A stretch of 64,000 nucleotides of DNA from Pseudomonas sp. PDM14 (lineage in GTDB: Bacteria > Pseudomonadota > Gammaproteobacteria > Pseudomonadales > Pseudomonadaceae): contig NZ_JACVAQ010000001.1 of assembly GCF_014851905.1 (NCBI RefSeq), positions 372,001-436,000 of the forward strand. The letters run 5' to 3'. Positions 40,353 to 50,645 of the stretch are shown here, one piece after another (position 1 is the stretch's first letter; every line of letters starts with the position of its first letter). The translations under genes and the position numbers were made by a program. The notes under the pieces are model-generated. The model did not search any database and was not told the DNA's origin. It worked only from the letters and a program-made list of their open reading frames with translations.

Positions 40353-41348
40353 TTAGCCCAGCAGGCCCGCAAGCCGCTCGTCCAGCCAGGCGACGAACGC
40401 CGGCGAAGGCACGGCATCGACCGCCAGGTACCACCAGTCATCGGCGGCGAACGCCCGGCACTTAACCGCGTCCTTCTCGGTCATCACCAGCGGCAGCGTG
40501 GGGCTGAACGTCAGCACGGCGCGGCTGAAGGTGGCGTGGTCGGCGAAGGGATGGGCAATGGGGCGCCAGTTTAGCGCTTCGAGGGTATTGAAGAAACGCT
40601 GCGGGTTACCGATGCCAGCCACCGCGTGCAGCGCCTGGCCTTCGGAAAAGTGCGTGAGCGCCACACGCTCGCCACTGGTGAGGTTGACCAGCGCAGTCGG
40701 CTGCAGGCTGAAGGCGTAACCATCGGCGGTGTCGCCCGCTGCACCGTTGAACAGCACGGCATCGACCTCGGCCAGACGTTCCACCGGCTCACGCAGCGGT
40801 CCGGCAGGCAGGCAGCGGCGATTGCCCAGGCCACGAGCCGCGTCGATCAGCACCAGCTCCAGGTCGCGCGCCAGGCGGTAATGCTGCAAGCCGTCGTCAC
40901 ACAGGATCAGATCCAGCGATTCCTGGGCCAGCAACGCCTGTACGGCGCGCGCGCGCTGCGGGTCGATCACCAGCGGCACGCCAGTGCGCTGCACGATCAA
41001 CAAGGGTTCGTCACCCGCCACCGCAGCGCTGTCCTCGGCGCGAACGCGCCAGGGCGATTGCGCCGGCTGCGCACCGTAGCCGCGGCTGACCACGCCTACA
41101 CGCAGGCCGCGCGCCCGGCAGTGCTCGATCAGCCAGAGAATCAGCGGCGTTTTACCGGTACCGCCGACGGTGATGTTGCCAACCACCAACACCGGCACCG
41201 GCGCGCGGTAGATCTCGCCCTGCCCGGCCAGGAACGCCCGACGTTTGCCGTCGACCACGCGCCGGTACAGCCACTCCAGCGGACGCAGCAGCTGCAACGC
41301 TGGATGGCCTCGGTACCAAGCCTGTAACAGGCGGTCGGAAAGCGCCAT
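40353..41348 (-). CDS. lpxK: Tetraacyldisaccharide 4'-kinase
   Basis: A 331-aa lipid A 4'-kinase at the inner membrane. The P-loop is [14 protein letters not shown] near residue 60 and the second nucleotide-site motif includes VVSRGYGA. The start ATG overlaps the stop of exbD (TGATG). In Pseudomonas the usual msbA neighbour is replaced by exbB and exbD. Confidence 0.96.
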   Translation of the reverse strand: MALSDRLLQAWYRGHPALQLLRPLEWLYRRVVDGKRRAFLAGQGEIYRAPVPVLVVGNITVGGTGKTPLILWLIEHCRARGLRVGVVSRGYGAQPAQSPWRVRAEDSAAVAGDEPLLIVQRTGVPLVIDPQRARAVQALLAQESLDLILCDDGLQHYRLARDLELVLIDAARGLGNRRCLPAGPLREPVERLAEVDAVLFNGAAGDTADGYAFSLQPTALVNLTSGERVALTHFSEGQALHAVAGIGNPQRFFNTLEALNWRPIAHPFADHATFSRAVLTFSPTLPLVMTEKDAVKCRAFAADDWWYLAVDAVPSPAFVAWLDERLAGLLG

Positions 41349-41779
41349 CAGGGCTGCGCCGCTTCGGCCTCGACCGTGGCGATGCGCAGGTGGGCGAAGC
41401 CCAGCTTGCCGGCGGCATCCATGGCGGTGATGACCGCCTGGTGCGGGGTCTTGGCATCAGCGCTGATCGTCAGCGGCAGGCTGTTGTCGCCCTCCGACGC
41501 CTGGCCCAGCGCCGCCATCAATCCTTCCAGGTCGCTTTTCACCAGCACCTGACCGTTGAGCGAATAATTGCCGTCCGCAGCGATCACCACTTCCATCTGC
41601 TTCAGTGCGGTATCCTCCCGAGGCGCGCCACTGGCGGCCTCCGGCAGGTCAACCTTGAGCTGGGTCTCGCGGGTGAACGTGGTCGATACCACGAAGAACA
41701 GCAACAGGATGAAGATCACATCGATCAACGATGCCAGGTTGATGTCGACGTTCTCCCGCGGTTTGCGCCGGAACTTCAC
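41348..41779 (-). CDS. exbD: ExbD/TolR family protein
   Basis: A 143-aa biopolymer transport protein with one N-terminal membrane helix ([18 protein letters not shown]) preceded by a basic cytosolic stretch; the essential Asp of ExbD/TolR is in SLIDVIF. The periplasmic domain follows. It starts with GTG overlapping the exbB stop (GTGA). Probably forms a proton channel with the ExbB-like partner; the energised client is unknown. Confidence 0.9.
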   Translation of the reverse strand: MKFRRKPRENVDINLASLIDVIFILLLFFVVSTTFTRETQLKVDLPEAASGAPREDTALKQMEVVIAADGNYSLNGQVLVKSDLEGLMAALGQASEGDNSLPLTISADAKTPHQAVITAMDAAGKLGFAHLRIATVEAEAAQP

Positions 41780-42459
41780 GCCTTCCGGCCCTCTTTACGG
41801 GTTGCCGCCTTAGCTTCCGGTGCTGCTACCGGCGCGACGCCGCTGAGGTCGACGTCACGGTCGCCCTGCACCATCTCCACAAGCTTGATCGCCTCCTGCT
41901 CCATGCCCACCACCAGCTCATCGATGCGGCGCAGCAGGAAGCGATGGAAGAACAGCGCAGGAATCGCCACCATCAAGCCAGAGGCCGTGGTGATCAGGGC
42001 CTTGGCGATGCCGCCAGCGAGCATGGCGGGATTGGCCATGCTGCCGCCGACGAAGGCGCTGAAGATGTCGATCATGGCGATCACCGTGCCCAGCAAGCCA
42101 AGCAGCGGCGCGATGCCGGCGATGGTGCCGAGGGTGTTCAGGTAACGCTCCAAGTCATGGATGACGCGGGCTGCCGATTCCTCAATGCACTCCTTCATGA
42201 TCTCTCGACCATGCTTGGAGTTAGCCAGACCGGCAGCGAGAATCTGCCCCAGCGGCGAGTTGGCGCGTAGCTCGCGGAGCTTCTCGTTGGTCAGTTTCTT
42301 TTCCTTGATCCACAACCACACCTGGCCCAGCAGATGAGGAGGTGTGATTTGCCTGGCACGCAGGGTCCAGAGGCGCTCGGCGATGATGCCTGCCGCGACG
42401 ATAGAACTCAGAATGATCGGCAGCATCATCCAGCCGCCAGCTTTGACCAGTTCCCACAC
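41776..42459 (-). CDS. exbB: MotA/TolQ/ExbB family proton channel protein
   Basis: A 227-aa protein with three membrane helices: about residues 10-27, one near 105-130 and one near 145-170 (the GLMVAIPALFFHRFL region). The GTG at 42459 (VWELVKAGG as the first residues) is chosen because a strong GAGGGGGAT ribosome-binding site lies just before it; an upstream extension to 42492 is possible but would read through that site. Works with the adjacent ExbD-like protein. Confidence 0.88.
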   Translation of the reverse strand: MWELVKAGGWMMLPIILSSIVAAGIIAERLWTLRARQITPPHLLGQVWLWIKEKKLTNEKLRELRANSPLGQILAAGLANSKHGREIMKECIEESAARVIHDLERYLNTLGTIAGIAPLLGLLGTVIAMIDIFSAFVGGSMANPAMLAGGIAKALITTASGLMVAIPALFFHRFLLRRIDELVVGMEQEAIKLVEMVQGDRDVDLSGVAPVAAPEAKAATRKEGRKA

Positions 42460-42531
42460 GGTTGGGTATCCCCCTCGGAAAAGTGGCGCCACTCTAGCAT
42501 AGGGCCGAGCCGCAGCAGACCTCTCCGGTTC

Positions 42532-44757
42532 TTATTTTTCCCGCCAGAAACGTGCCTGCTGGCGCCAGCCCGTGGCCGCCTCCTGGGTGCCCAGGCGGAT
42601 ACGCAGCGCACCGCTGGGCGCGCTGTCGTACACCGTGATATCGCGCGCCCGATACCGCGCCATGACCAGAGGATGCGGATGACCGAAGGGGTTGTTCTGC
42701 CCACGCGAAAGCAGAGCCGCACGCGGCGCCACTGCATCGATGAAGGCGCCCGACGACGAGCTTTTGCTGCCGTGGTGAGGCACTTGCAGCCAGTCAGCGC
42801 GCAGCTTGTGACCACTGGCAAGCAGGGCACGCTCGGTCGCGGCGTCGATGTCACCGGTGAGCAGCAGGCTTTCACCCTGCGCCTCCACGCGCAGCACGCA
42901 GGACGCCGGATTACCCTCCCCGGCCTGCGCCCAGCGCAGCGTGGTGAAGTGCACCTTATCCCAGGTCCAGCTAGCGCCATCGACACAGGACTGCGCCTGC
43001 AATTCGGCTGGCAACTCGGCTGATTCGCCACTCAACACGCGCAGCACCGGCAGGCGCTGACTCACCGCCACGGCGCCGCCCGCGTGATCGTTGTCGGCGT
43101 GGCTGAGCAACATCAGGTCTAGCCGCGACACGCCCAGCGAGCGCAGCGACGGCAGCACTACCCGCTCGCCCAGATCGAAGTCGCCGTAGCGCGGCCCGGC
43201 GTCATACAGCAACGCGTGCTCGCGAGTGCGCACCAGCACCGCCAGGCCCTGGCCGACATCCAATTGCCAGACCTCGGCCTGCCCCGCTGGCGGCGCCGTC
43301 GATGGCGGGAACAACAGCGGCAGAAACAGCAGCAGACCCAGGGCCCGCACCGGTACGGCAGACGGCATCAGCACCAGCAATGCACCGGCGCTCACCAGCA
43401 GCCACGCCCAGCCCGGCAGCGCCATGGGCAACCAGGCCGGCCAGGCACTCGCCAGCATGGCCAGACCATCGAACAGCCAACCCACCAGCAAGCCGGCCAA
43501 TTGCAGCAAGGCCTCACCCAGCCAGGGCACGGGCAACAGCAACGTGCCGAGCAGCGCCAGCGGCACCACCAGAAAACTCACCCAGGGCACGGCAAACAGA
43601 TTGGCCAGCGGACCACTGGCGCTGATCGGCAAGCCCAGCGCCAGGAACAACGGCAGCAGGCCGATAGCCAGCGTCCACTGCGCACGCCACCACACCGCCC
43701 ACCACGACCAGGCACCCAGGCGGCCGCTGAACACCAGCGCGAGCACCGCCACCGCGCCGAAGGACAACCAGAAACCTGCCTGCAGCACCGCCAGCGGCTC
43801 GACCAGCAACACCGCGACCCAGGCCATCAGCAATGGCGTCCACACCCCCAGATGACGAAAGCGCAGGCGCCACAGCAGCACCACAGCGATCATCACGCAG
43901 GCTCGCCGCACCGGCACCTCGAGCCCCGCGAGCAGGCCATAGCCAAACGCGCCCAGGCAAGCCAGGGCACAGGCACATGGCAGCCAGGGCAGTCCGCGCG
44001 GCCAGCAGCCCAGGCGCACCAGGCCCACGACCAGCCCATAGAGCAGTGCAGCGAACAACGCCACGTGCTGCCCGGAAATCACCAGCAGGTGCACCGTGCC
44101 GGTGTCCTGCAGCACACGCCAATCGGCGACGCTGAGGCCGGAGTCATCCCCCAGCACCAGCGCCGCCAAGGCGCCGGAGCGGCCGTGGGCATCCACCGCC
44201 AGCACGCGCTGGCGCAGGCTGTCACGCCAGGCGACAAAACCACCCGCCGCAGTCAGCCGCTCACCCTGTTTCACCGTGCCGGTGGCACCGATGCGCTGAG
44301 CCAGCAGCCAGGCTTCGTAATCGAAGCCTTGAGGATTGACCAGACCCTGCGCCCGCTTCAGGCGCACCGCCAGGCGCCAGCGCTCGCCGGCATGCAGCAC
44401 GGGGCCGTCGTACCAGGCCAGGCGCATACGCGGTGGCAAGGCATGGCGCCGCGCGCTCGCCTCCTCCAGCTGAAAGCGCACCACACCCTCACGCCGTTCC
44501 GGCAACCCGACCACGCGCCCTTCCAGCCACAGCGTCTGGCCATCCAGCGCGGCAGGCAAGCGCTGATCCAGTGCCCACTGCGCCGAGCTGCAGGCCCAGC
44601 AAAAGCCCAGAATGAAAAGCCCCAGCGGGTAGGCGCGCGAACGCAGGAGCAGCAGCCCCATGCTCAGCAAAAGGACTATCACCGGCTGCGACGGCAAGGC
44701 CGGCAGAACGGTCAGGCAGGCCAAGCCGATGGCCAGCGCAAGCATCCCTGTGCGCAT
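42532..44757 (-). CDS. comA: DNA internalization protein ComEC/Rec2
   Basis: A 741-aa polytopic inner-membrane protein that forms the channel for single-stranded DNA in natural transformation. An N-terminal DUF4131-like part, a block of many helices (about residues 200-490) containing the conserved LLVISGQHVALFAAL stretch, and a C-terminal metallo-beta-lactamase-like domain with SHADNDHAGG and LTGDIDA are seen in order. It starts the run with exbB, exbD and lpxK. An intact gene fits competence potential but does not prove it. Confidence 0.94.
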   Translation of the reverse strand: MRTGMLALAIGLACLTVLPALPSQPVIVLLLSMGLLLLRSRAYPLGLFILGFCWACSSAQWALDQRLPAALDGQTLWLEGRVVGLPERREGVVRFQLEEASARRHALPPRMRLAWYDGPVLHAGERWRLAVRLKRAQGLVNPQGFDYEAWLLAQRIGATGTVKQGERLTAAGGFVAWRDSLRQRVLAVDAHGRSGALAALVLGDDSGLSVADWRVLQDTGTVHLLVISGQHVALFAALLYGLVVGLVRLGCWPRGLPWLPCACALACLGAFGYGLLAGLEVPVRRACVMIAVVLLWRLRFRHLGVWTPLLMAWVAVLLVEPLAVLQAGFWLSFGAVAVLALVFSGRLGAWSWWAVWWRAQWTLAIGLLPLFLALGLPISASGPLANLFAVPWVSFLVVPLALLGTLLLPVPWLGEALLQLAGLLVGWLFDGLAMLASAWPAWLPMALPGWAWLLVSAGALLVLMPSAVPVRALGLLLFLPLLFPPSTAPPAGQAEVWQLDVGQGLAVLVRTREHALLYDAGPRYGDFDLGERVVLPSLRSLGVSRLDLMLLSHADNDHAGGAVAVSQRLPVLRVLSGESAELPAELQAQSCVDGASWTWDKVHFTTLRWAQAGEGNPASCVLRVEAQGESLLLTGDIDAATERALLASGHKLRADWLQVPHHGSKSSSSGAFIDAVAPRAALLSRGQNNPFGHPHPLVMARYRARDITVYDSAPSGALRIRLGTQEAATGWRQQARFWREK

Positions 44758-44878
44758 CTTCCACTCCCTGGAATTCGCCCATCCTGGGCGATGAACCGCA
44801 TTCGCGTTGCCCGTGCCGGCCGGGCAGCGCTACGGCAATCGGTGCATAATAGCCGGGCCTCAGCTTTCGAGAGCCTTC

Positions 44879-45409
44879 ATGCCGCGTCGTTTATTCAAGC
44901 GCTATATGCCCGATCCGGACAGCATCCGATCCAACAAATCGCTGCGTTTCCTCGGCGCACTGCTGCACGACCCCAACCTCTGGCACCTCAATCGACACTC
45001 GGTCGCCCGCGCCATGGCCATGGGTCTGTTCGCCGCGTTCATTCCGCTGCCGATGCAGATGCTGATCGCCGCGAGTCTGGCCGTGATGGCCCGCGCCAAT
45101 ATCCCGATCTCGGTGGGGCTGGTCTGGCTGACCAACCCGATCACCATGCCGCCAGTGTTCTACTGCACCTACAAGCTCGGCGCCTGGGTCATGCAGCTGC
45201 CGCCGATCCAGCTACCGGACAACCTCACCTTCGACTGGATCACCCAGGAGCTGAGCCTGGTCTGGCAGCCCTTCCTGCTCGGCTCGGTCATCGCCGGCAT
45301 CGTCAGCGGCGCACTGGCCTACGCCATCACCATGCTCTATTGGCGCTGGTGGGTGCGCCACAACTGGCGCAAGCGCCGCGAACTGCGCGCCGCACGCACG
45401 CAGAAATGA
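44879..45409 (+). CDS. DUF2062 membrane protein
   Basis: A 176-aa protein of the DUF2062 family with helices at about residues 45-75, 80-105 and 130-155. The LTNPITMPPVFYCTYKLG stretch is the family signature. Function unknown. The ATG at 44879 follows a weak ribosome-binding site. It is divergent from comEC with a 121-nt gap that contains a CATAAT hexamer at about 44845. It is convergent with lolD. Confidence 0.9.
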   Translation: MPRRLFKRYMPDPDSIRSNKSLRFLGALLHDPNLWHLNRHSVARAMAMGLFAAFIPLPMQMLIAASLAVMARANIPISVGLVWLTNPITMPPVFYCTYKLGAWVMQLPPIQLPDNLTFDWITQELSLVWQPFLLGSVIAGIVSGALAYAITMLYWRWWVRHNWRKRRELRAARTQK

Positions 45410-45436
45410 AAAACGCCGCTGATCAGCGGCGTTTTT
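45409..45436. terminator. Bidirectional terminator between DUF2062 gene and lolD
   Basis: A perfect palindrome: AAAAACGCCGCTGA followed by TCAGCGGCGTTTTT. It overlaps the last base of the DUF2062 stop codon and stops both converging genes. Confidence 0.93.
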
Positions 45437-45453
45437 CTTCTCGCGCATACCGG

Positions 45454-46149
45454 TCAGACCGGGATCAGTTGCCCGTCTTCGAGCTTCAGCGCACGATCCA
45501 TCTGCTGCGCCAGATTGAGGTCATGGGTGACCACGAGGAAGGCAGTGCGCAGCGATACCGAGAGCTCCAGCATCAGCTCCTGAATGCTGCGCGCCGTATG
45601 CGTATCGAGGTTGCCGGTCGGCTCGTCGAGCAGCACCAGCTTCGGCTCGTTGACCAGCGCCCGGGCAATCGCCACACGCTGGCGCTCGCCACCGGACAGC
45701 TCGGCGGGCTTATGTCCCAAGCGATGCCCCAGACCCACGCGCTCCAGCAGTTTGGACGCACGCTCACGCGCCTCTGGAATCGGCGTCTTGCCGATCAGCA
45801 GCGGCATGCAGACGTTTTCCAGCGCACTGAACTCCGGCAGCAGGTGGTGGAACTGGTAGACGAAGCCCAGCGCGCGGTTGCGCAGGAGGCCGCGAGCCTT
45901 CTCGTTCAACGCCGACAATTCTTCACCGGCCAGCCAGACACTGCCCTCGCTCGGCGTATCCAGGCCGCCGAGCATGTTCAGCAATGTGGTCTTGCCCGAA
46001 CCCGAGCTGCCGACGATGGCAACGCGCTCGCCGGGCTGCAGATTCAGTTCGACACCGCTCAGCACCTGTACCGATTGCGGCCCCTCTTCGTAGCTCTTGC
46101 CCAGATTGCGGCATAGCAGAACGGCATTTTCGGGCATGGCATCACTCAT
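45454..46149 (-). CDS. lolD: Lipoprotein-releasing ABC transporter ATPase LolD
   Basis: A 231-aa ABC ATPase that powers lipoprotein release from the inner membrane to LolA. Walker A is GSSGSGKTT, the signature is LSGGERQRV, and Walker B is [12 protein letters not shown]. It overlaps the end of the permease gene by 8 nt. No second permease gene follows it; a terminator comes 18 nt after its stop. Confidence 0.95.
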   Translation of the reverse strand: MSDAMPENAVLLCRNLGKSYEEGPQSVQVLSGVELNLQPGERVAIVGSSGSGKTTLLNMLGGLDTPSEGSVWLAGEELSALNEKARGLLRNRALGFVYQFHHLLPEFSALENVCMPLLIGKTPIPEARERASKLLERVGLGHRLGHKPAELSGGERQRVAIARALVNEPKLVLLDEPTGNLDTHTARSIQELMLELSVSLRTAFLVVTHDLNLAQQMDRALKLEDGQLIPV

Positions 46150-47389
46150 AACGAAGCGCCTCTGCAGGCTGGGTACGCGAGGCGCGCCAGGCCGGATACA
46201 GGGTGGCGAAGAAGCTCATGATCAGCGCCGCGCTGCAGATCAGCACGACGTCTTCGACACGCAGTTCGGACGGCAGGTAATTGATGAAGTAGACGTCGGA
46301 GCTGAGGAACTGATGGCCGACCAGCTTCTCCAGCCAGGCCACCCAGGTGGTCACATTGAGTGCGGCGATGACACCGAGCACGCCACCGATCAGCGTGCCG
46401 ATCACACCGATCACCGTACCCTGGACCATGAACACCGCCATGATCTGTCGCGGCGTGGCGCCGAGGGTACGCAGGATGGCGATATCGCCCTGCTTGTCGG
46501 TCACCACCATCACCAGCGTGGAAATGATGTTGAACGCGGCTACCGCAACGATCAGCAGCAGCAACAGGCCGATCATGGTTTTCTCCATCTGGATCGCCTG
46601 GAACAGGTTGCCGTGGGTGCGTGTCCAGTCGCGCGGTTGCAGGTCTTTCTCCCGAAGGCTGCGGGCGATTTCCCAGGCAATGCGTGGGGCATCGAACAGA
46701 TCCTTGAGCTTCAGGCGCACGCCTTCGACCTGGTTCAGTTCCCAACGCGACAGGCGCGCGCCGTCTTCGATGTTGATCAGCGCCAGCGAGCCATCCAGCT
46801 CGGCACCGACCTTGAAGATGCCGACCACGGTGAAACGCTTCAGCCGCGGAAATACACCGGCAGGGGTCACGGCGGCTTCGGGCAGTACCAGGGTCAGCTT
46901 GTCGCCGATCTTGATGCCGAAACGACGCGAGGTGATTTCGCCGATGACGATGCCAAAGTCACCGCTTTTCAGGTCGTCGAGGCTGCCCTGGACCATGTGC
47001 TGGGTGATGATCGAGACGTCTTTTTCCGCCTCCGGCAGCACCGCGTTGACCAGCACCGGCTGCACCGTGCCGCGGTGGGTGAGCATGCCCTGCAACTGGG
47101 TGAACGGCGCGACGGCCACCACCTCCTTATGGGTCATGACCTCGGCGGCGACCTTTTTCCAGTCGTCGATCGGCTCGTAGGAGCTGATGGTGGCATGCGG
47201 CACCATGCCGAGAATGCGTGTGCGCAGTTCGCGGTCGAAACCGTTCATGACCGACAGCACGAGGATCATCACCAGCACGCCGAGGGCGAGGCCGATCATG
47301 GAAGTCAGGGAGATGAAGGAGATGAAGTGATTGCGACGCTTGGCGCGCGTGTAGCGCACGCCGATGAAAAACGGCAAGGGTCTGAACAT
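46142..47389 (-). CDS. lolC: Lipoprotein-releasing permease, LolC/LolE family
   Basis: A 415-aa permease with one N-terminal membrane helix ([19 protein letters not shown]), a large periplasmic domain, and three C-terminal helices, the MacB/LolC topology. The start [21 protein letters not shown] is typical of LolC/E proteins. In PAO1 lolD is flanked by two permease genes; here only this one is present, so it may act as a homodimer (LolF-like) or pair with a protein encoded elsewhere. Confidence 0.93.
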   Translation of the reverse strand: MFRPLPFFIGVRYTRAKRRNHFISFISLTSMIGLALGVLVMILVLSVMNGFDRELRTRILGMVPHATISSYEPIDDWKKVAAEVMTHKEVVAVAPFTQLQGMLTHRGTVQPVLVNAVLPEAEKDVSIITQHMVQGSLDDLKSGDFGIVIGEITSRRFGIKIGDKLTLVLPEAAVTPAGVFPRLKRFTVVGIFKVGAELDGSLALINIEDGARLSRWELNQVEGVRLKLKDLFDAPRIAWEIARSLREKDLQPRDWTRTHGNLFQAIQMEKTMIGLLLLLIVAVAAFNIISTLVMVVTDKQGDIAILRTLGATPRQIMAVFMVQGTVIGVIGTLIGGVLGVIAALNVTTWVAWLEKLVGHQFLSSDVYFINYLPSELRVEDVVLICSAALIMSFFATLYPAWRASRTQPAEALRYE

Positions 47390-47485
47390 GTGAGAGAGGT
47401 TCGCTGGCGAAAGGGGGAACGTCCTTGTGGCGGGGCTAGGCGAGCAGCTTTACACTCAGACCACCACTGCTGCCATGGGTTCGCC

Positions 47486-48061
47486 ATGTCGTATCAAGAC
47501 GCTGATGATCGCCGCGAATACTACCGTATCGAGGATTTGATCGCACTGGATTTCAGCCTGCTGTCCGGGCCCGAAGCGCTGGCCAGTGATGCACTGCACG
47601 ACAGCTCACCGCTGTTCAATCTGCTCAGCGACCTGCATCTGATGGACTTCGAGTCGCAGCACCTGCTGCGTCACATCAGCGAGCGCGACCGCACCCTGGC
47701 CAATTACCTAAAGGTGATGAACAAGCGCATCGACCTGCTTGGCCAGGCCCTGGCGCAGAACCTCGTGCGCGACATCGGCGCACCGCGCCAGGTCTCGCTG
47801 TCCGAAGGCGGCATCAGTTTCAATCACCCGCAGCCCGTCGCGCAGGACAGTCATCTGGCGTTGAAAATGGTGCTGATGCCCCAGGCCCTCGGCCTGCTGC
47901 TGCGGGCCAAGGTCGTGCATTGCCAGGCGCAGGCCGATGGCCAGTTTGAAATCGGCACCGAGTTCGAAGCCATGACCGATGCCCAGCGCCAACTGCTCGC
48001 CCGGCACATCCTGCAGAAGCAGGCGCAGCAGCGGCGCATGGCCCGCGAACAGCAACGATGA
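47486..48061 (+). CDS. PilZ-domain protein, probable c-di-GMP effector
   Basis: A 191-aa protein with a PilZ domain in its C-terminal half. The N-terminal RREYYRI (residues 9-15) supplies the RxxxR c-di-GMP motif; the second motif appears as SLSEGG, with Ser where Asp or Asn is usual. The middle region is helical. The ATG at 47486 was chosen over a very long frame upstream that runs antisense through lolC. It is divergent from lolC. Confidence 0.85.
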   Translation: MSYQDADDRREYYRIEDLIALDFSLLSGPEALASDALHDSSPLFNLLSDLHLMDFESQHLLRHISERDRTLANYLKVMNKRIDLLGQALAQNLVRDIGAPRQVSLSEGGISFNHPQPVAQDSHLALKMVLMPQALGLLLRAKVVHCQAQADGQFEIGTEFEAMTDAQRQLLARHILQKQAQQRRMAREQQR

Positions 48062-48069
48062 GGTCGCCC

Positions 48070-48363
48070 ATGAACCGCCTGATAACCCTGCTGCTGATCT
48101 GCCTGCCCGCGCCGTTGCTCGCCGAAACCATCGAGATTCCTGTCGGCCAGCAAGGCCAGCCGAGCATCAGCCTGCCGCACCGCGGCGAATCGAAAAGCGC
48201 GGTGCTGCAACGCTACGGCCTGGCCGACGAAGAACACCCGGCAGTGGGCAGCCCGCCGATCACGCGCTGGGACTATCGCGAATTCAGCGTGTATTTCGAG
48301 TACGACCATGTGGTCAACAGCGTGATTCACCACCAGCCCCGCTACCTCAAGGAGCAACAGTGA
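48070..48363 (+). CDS. Small periplasmic protein of unknown function
   Basis: A 97-aa protein with a signal peptide (NRLITLLLICLPAPLLA, likely cut after LLA-E) and a mature part of about 77 residues ending YFEYDHVVNSVIHHQP. I do not recognise it. GAGG six bases before the ATG at 48070 supports this start over an ATG four codons earlier. It lies 8 nt after the PilZ gene and overlaps the GDPD gene by 4 nt, so the three genes form one operon. Confidence 0.75.
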   Translation: MNRLITLLLICLPAPLLAETIEIPVGQQGQPSISLPHRGESKSAVLQRYGLADEEHPAVGSPPITRWDYREFSVYFEYDHVVNSVIHHQPRYLKEQQ

Positions 48364-49079
48364 CCCTTATCTACGGCCACCGCGGAGCCAAGGGCGAAGC
48401 CCCGGAAAACACCCTAGCCAGCTTCCAGCGCTGCCTCGAGCATGGCGTGCGCCGCTGCGAACTGGACCTGCACCTGTCAAGCGATGGCGAGCTGATGGTC
48501 ATCCACGACCCGACCCTCAAGCGCACCACCGGCCGCCGCGGCAAGGTGGTCGAACACCCGGCCGCCGACCTCACCGGCTATGACGCCCGTCAAGGTGGTC
48601 CCGGCTGGAAGGTGGCGACACCGATTCCGACCCTTGCCGAACTCTTCGAGCAGTGCGATTTCGAGCACTGGCAACTGGAAGTGAAAAGCGCCTCTCGGGT
48701 GCGCGCCGCACGCACCGTGCAGGCCATTCAGGCGCTCGCCGAGCGCTTCGCGATCAAGGATCGCATCACCGTCACCAGCAGCTCGCGGGAAGTACTCAAC
48801 GCCCTGCGCCTGCATGCACCGGAACTGGCCCGGGGCCTGGTCGCCGAATACGCCTGGCTCGATCCACTGAAGGTCGCCGCGCACTACGGCTGCACGATGC
48901 TGGCCCTGAACTGGACGCTGTGCACCCCCGAGCGCCTGCTCAAGGCGCAGAAGGCCGGCCTGCATGTCTCGGTATGGACGGTCAACGAAGCCGCGCTGAT
49001 GCGCCGCCTCGCCGATTTCGGCGTGGACAGCATCATCACCGACTTTCCTGGCCTGGCTGTCACCACGCTCAAACGGTAA
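48360..49079 (+). CDS. Glycerophosphodiester phosphodiesterase
   Basis: A 239-aa GDPD-fold enzyme that cuts glycerophosphodiesters to glycerol-3-phosphate and an alcohol. Catalytic and metal residues are in GHRGAKGEAPENTLASF and ELDLHLSSDGELMVIHD, with the later Glu in WQLEVKS. No signal peptide, so it is cytosolic (UgpQ-like). It starts with GTG, with AAGGAG five bases upstream, inside the previous stop codon (GTGA). Confidence 0.92.
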   Translation: MTLIYGHRGAKGEAPENTLASFQRCLEHGVRRCELDLHLSSDGELMVIHDPTLKRTTGRRGKVVEHPAADLTGYDARQGGPGWKVATPIPTLAELFEQCDFEHWQLEVKSASRVRAARTVQAIQALAERFAIKDRITVTSSSREVLNALRLHAPELARGLVAEYAWLDPLKVAAHYGCTMLALNWTLCTPERLLKAQKAGLHVSVWTVNEAALMRRLADFGVDSIITDFPGLAVTTLKR

Positions 49080-49103
49080 GTCCCGCCCGGGGAGAGGGGA
49101 TAA

Positions 49104-49129
49104 AAAAACCGGCCCATGGGCCGGTTTTT
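49104..49129. terminator. Bidirectional terminator between GDPD and sthA
   Basis: A perfect palindrome AAAAACCGGCCCA-TGGGCCGGTTTTT lying 25 nt after the GDPD stop and before the convergent sthA. Confidence 0.92.
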
Positions 49130-49232
49130 CGTTGGCTGCCTGCTCAGAAGCTTTCCCGATTCGGCCAGCGCCAGTCGCGGGAGTCGCTGAAAGGATCTAC
49201 CCCGACCGGCTCAGGCCACCGGTCGGAGCCGG

Positions 49233-50627
49233 TCAAAAAAGCCGGTTGAGGCCGTCGAACGCCGCCACTCGGTAGGCTTCGGCCATGGTCGGGTAGTTGA
49301 ACGTGGTGTTGACGAAGTACTTGATGCTGTTCGCCTCGCCGGTCTGGTTCATGATTGCCTGGCCAATGTGGACGATCTCCGAGGCCTGGTAGCCGAAGCA
49401 GTGCACGCCGAGGATTTCCAGGGTCTCGCGGTGGAAGAGGATCTTCAGCATGCCCACCGGCTCGAAGGAAATCTGCGCCCGCGCCATGCTCTTGAAGAAG
49501 GCCTTGCCCACTTCGTAGGGAATCTTGGCCTGGGTCAGCTCGCGCTCGTTCTTGCCGATCGAACTGATCTCCGGAATGGTGTAGATGCCGGTCGGCACAT
49601 CATCGACGAAGCGCCAGCTGTTGTTCTCCACCGCGCTGCCGGCAGCCGAGCGGCCCTGGTCGTAGGCGGCGCTGGCCAGGCTCGGCCAGCCGATCACGTC
49701 TCCGGCAGCGTAGATGTTCGACTGGCTGGTGCGGTAGTGCTGATCGACATCGATCTGCCCACGACTATTGACCTTGATGCCGATGTTTTCCAGGCCCAGC
49801 TTGTCGGTGTTGCCGGTACGACCGTTGCACCAGAGCAAGGCGTCGGCCTTGATCTTCTTGCCGGACTTGAGGTGCAGGATCACGCCATTGTCCAGCCCCT
49901 CGATGCGCTCGTACTCCTCGTTGTGACGAATCAGCACGTTGTTGTTACGCAAGTGATAGCCGAGGGCGTCGGAAATTTCGGTATCGAGGAAGCTGAGCAA
50001 CTGGTCGCGGTTGTCGATCAGGTCGACCAGCACCCCGAGGCCGCTGAAAATCGAGGCGTACTCGGAGCCGATCACCCCGGCGCCGTAGATGATCAGGCGG
50101 CGCGGCGTGTGGGTCAGGCTGAGGATGGTGTCACTGTCGTAGACGCGCGGGTGGCTGAAATCGACATCGGCCGGGCGATAGGGCCGCGAGCCGGTGGCAA
50201 TGACGATCTGCTTGGCGACCAATTTCTCCACCACGCCGCTGCTGCACACCACCTCCACGGTCTGCTCGTCGGCAAAACTGGCAGTGCCGAAGAACACGTC
50301 GATGCGGTTGCGGGCGTAGTAGCTGGTGCGCGAGGCAACCTGCTTGTCGATCACCCGGCCGGCGCTTTTCAGCACGTCGGGAAAGGAGAACCAACGCGGC
50401 TCACCGATCTGGCGGAACAGCGGGTTGGTGTTGTACTGCATGATCTGCCGCACCGAGTGGCGCAGGGCCTTGGAAGGGATGGTGCCGAGGTGGGTGCAGT
50501 TGCCGCCGACCAGGGGCCGGTTGTCGACCACCGCCACCTTGCGCCCGGCCTTGGCCGCGTTCATCGCCGCACCTTCGCCCGCCGGGCCGGAACCCAACAC
50601 CACCACATCGTAGTTGTAGACCGCCAT
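49233..50627 (-). CDS. sthA: Soluble pyridine nucleotide transhydrogenase
   Basis: A 464-aa flavoprotein that passes electrons between NADPH and NAD+. The FAD site is [17 protein letters not shown], and the usual redox-disulfide motif is replaced by [16 protein letters not shown], i.e. only one of the two cysteines, which is characteristic of SthA against lipoamide dehydrogenases. The NAD site is [18 protein letters not shown] lies seven bases before the ATG. Its leader contains two hairpins. Confidence 0.96.
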   Translation of the reverse strand: MAVYNYDVVVLGSGPAGEGAAMNAAKAGRKVAVVDNRPLVGGNCTHLGTIPSKALRHSVRQIMQYNTNPLFRQIGEPRWFSFPDVLKSAGRVIDKQVASRTSYYARNRIDVFFGTASFADEQTVEVVCSSGVVEKLVAKQIVIATGSRPYRPADVDFSHPRVYDSDTILSLTHTPRRLIIYGAGVIGSEYASIFSGLGVLVDLIDNRDQLLSFLDTEISDALGYHLRNNNVLIRHNEEYERIEGLDNGVILHLKSGKKIKADALLWCNGRTGNTDKLGLENIGIKVNSRGQIDVDQHYRTSQSNIYAAGDVIGWPSLASAAYDQGRSAAGSAVENNSWRFVDDVPTGIYTIPEISSIGKNERELTQAKIPYEVGKAFFKSMARAQISFEPVGMLKILFHRETLEILGVHCFGYQASEIVHIGQAIMNQTGEANSIKYFVNTTFNYPTMAEAYRVAAFDGLNRLF

Positions 50628-50645
50628 GCTTACTCCTTAGAACCT

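Noticed and set aside
43216..46116. A 966-codon open frame antisense to comEC and lolD
   Set aside because: It crosses three real genes and two gene borders, and reads as Gln/His/Arg/Pro-rich shadow sequence.
46097..47485. N-terminal extension of the PilZ-domain gene by 463 codons
   Set aside because: The extension runs antisense through lolC and has no domain; the ATG at 47486 fits the domain start.
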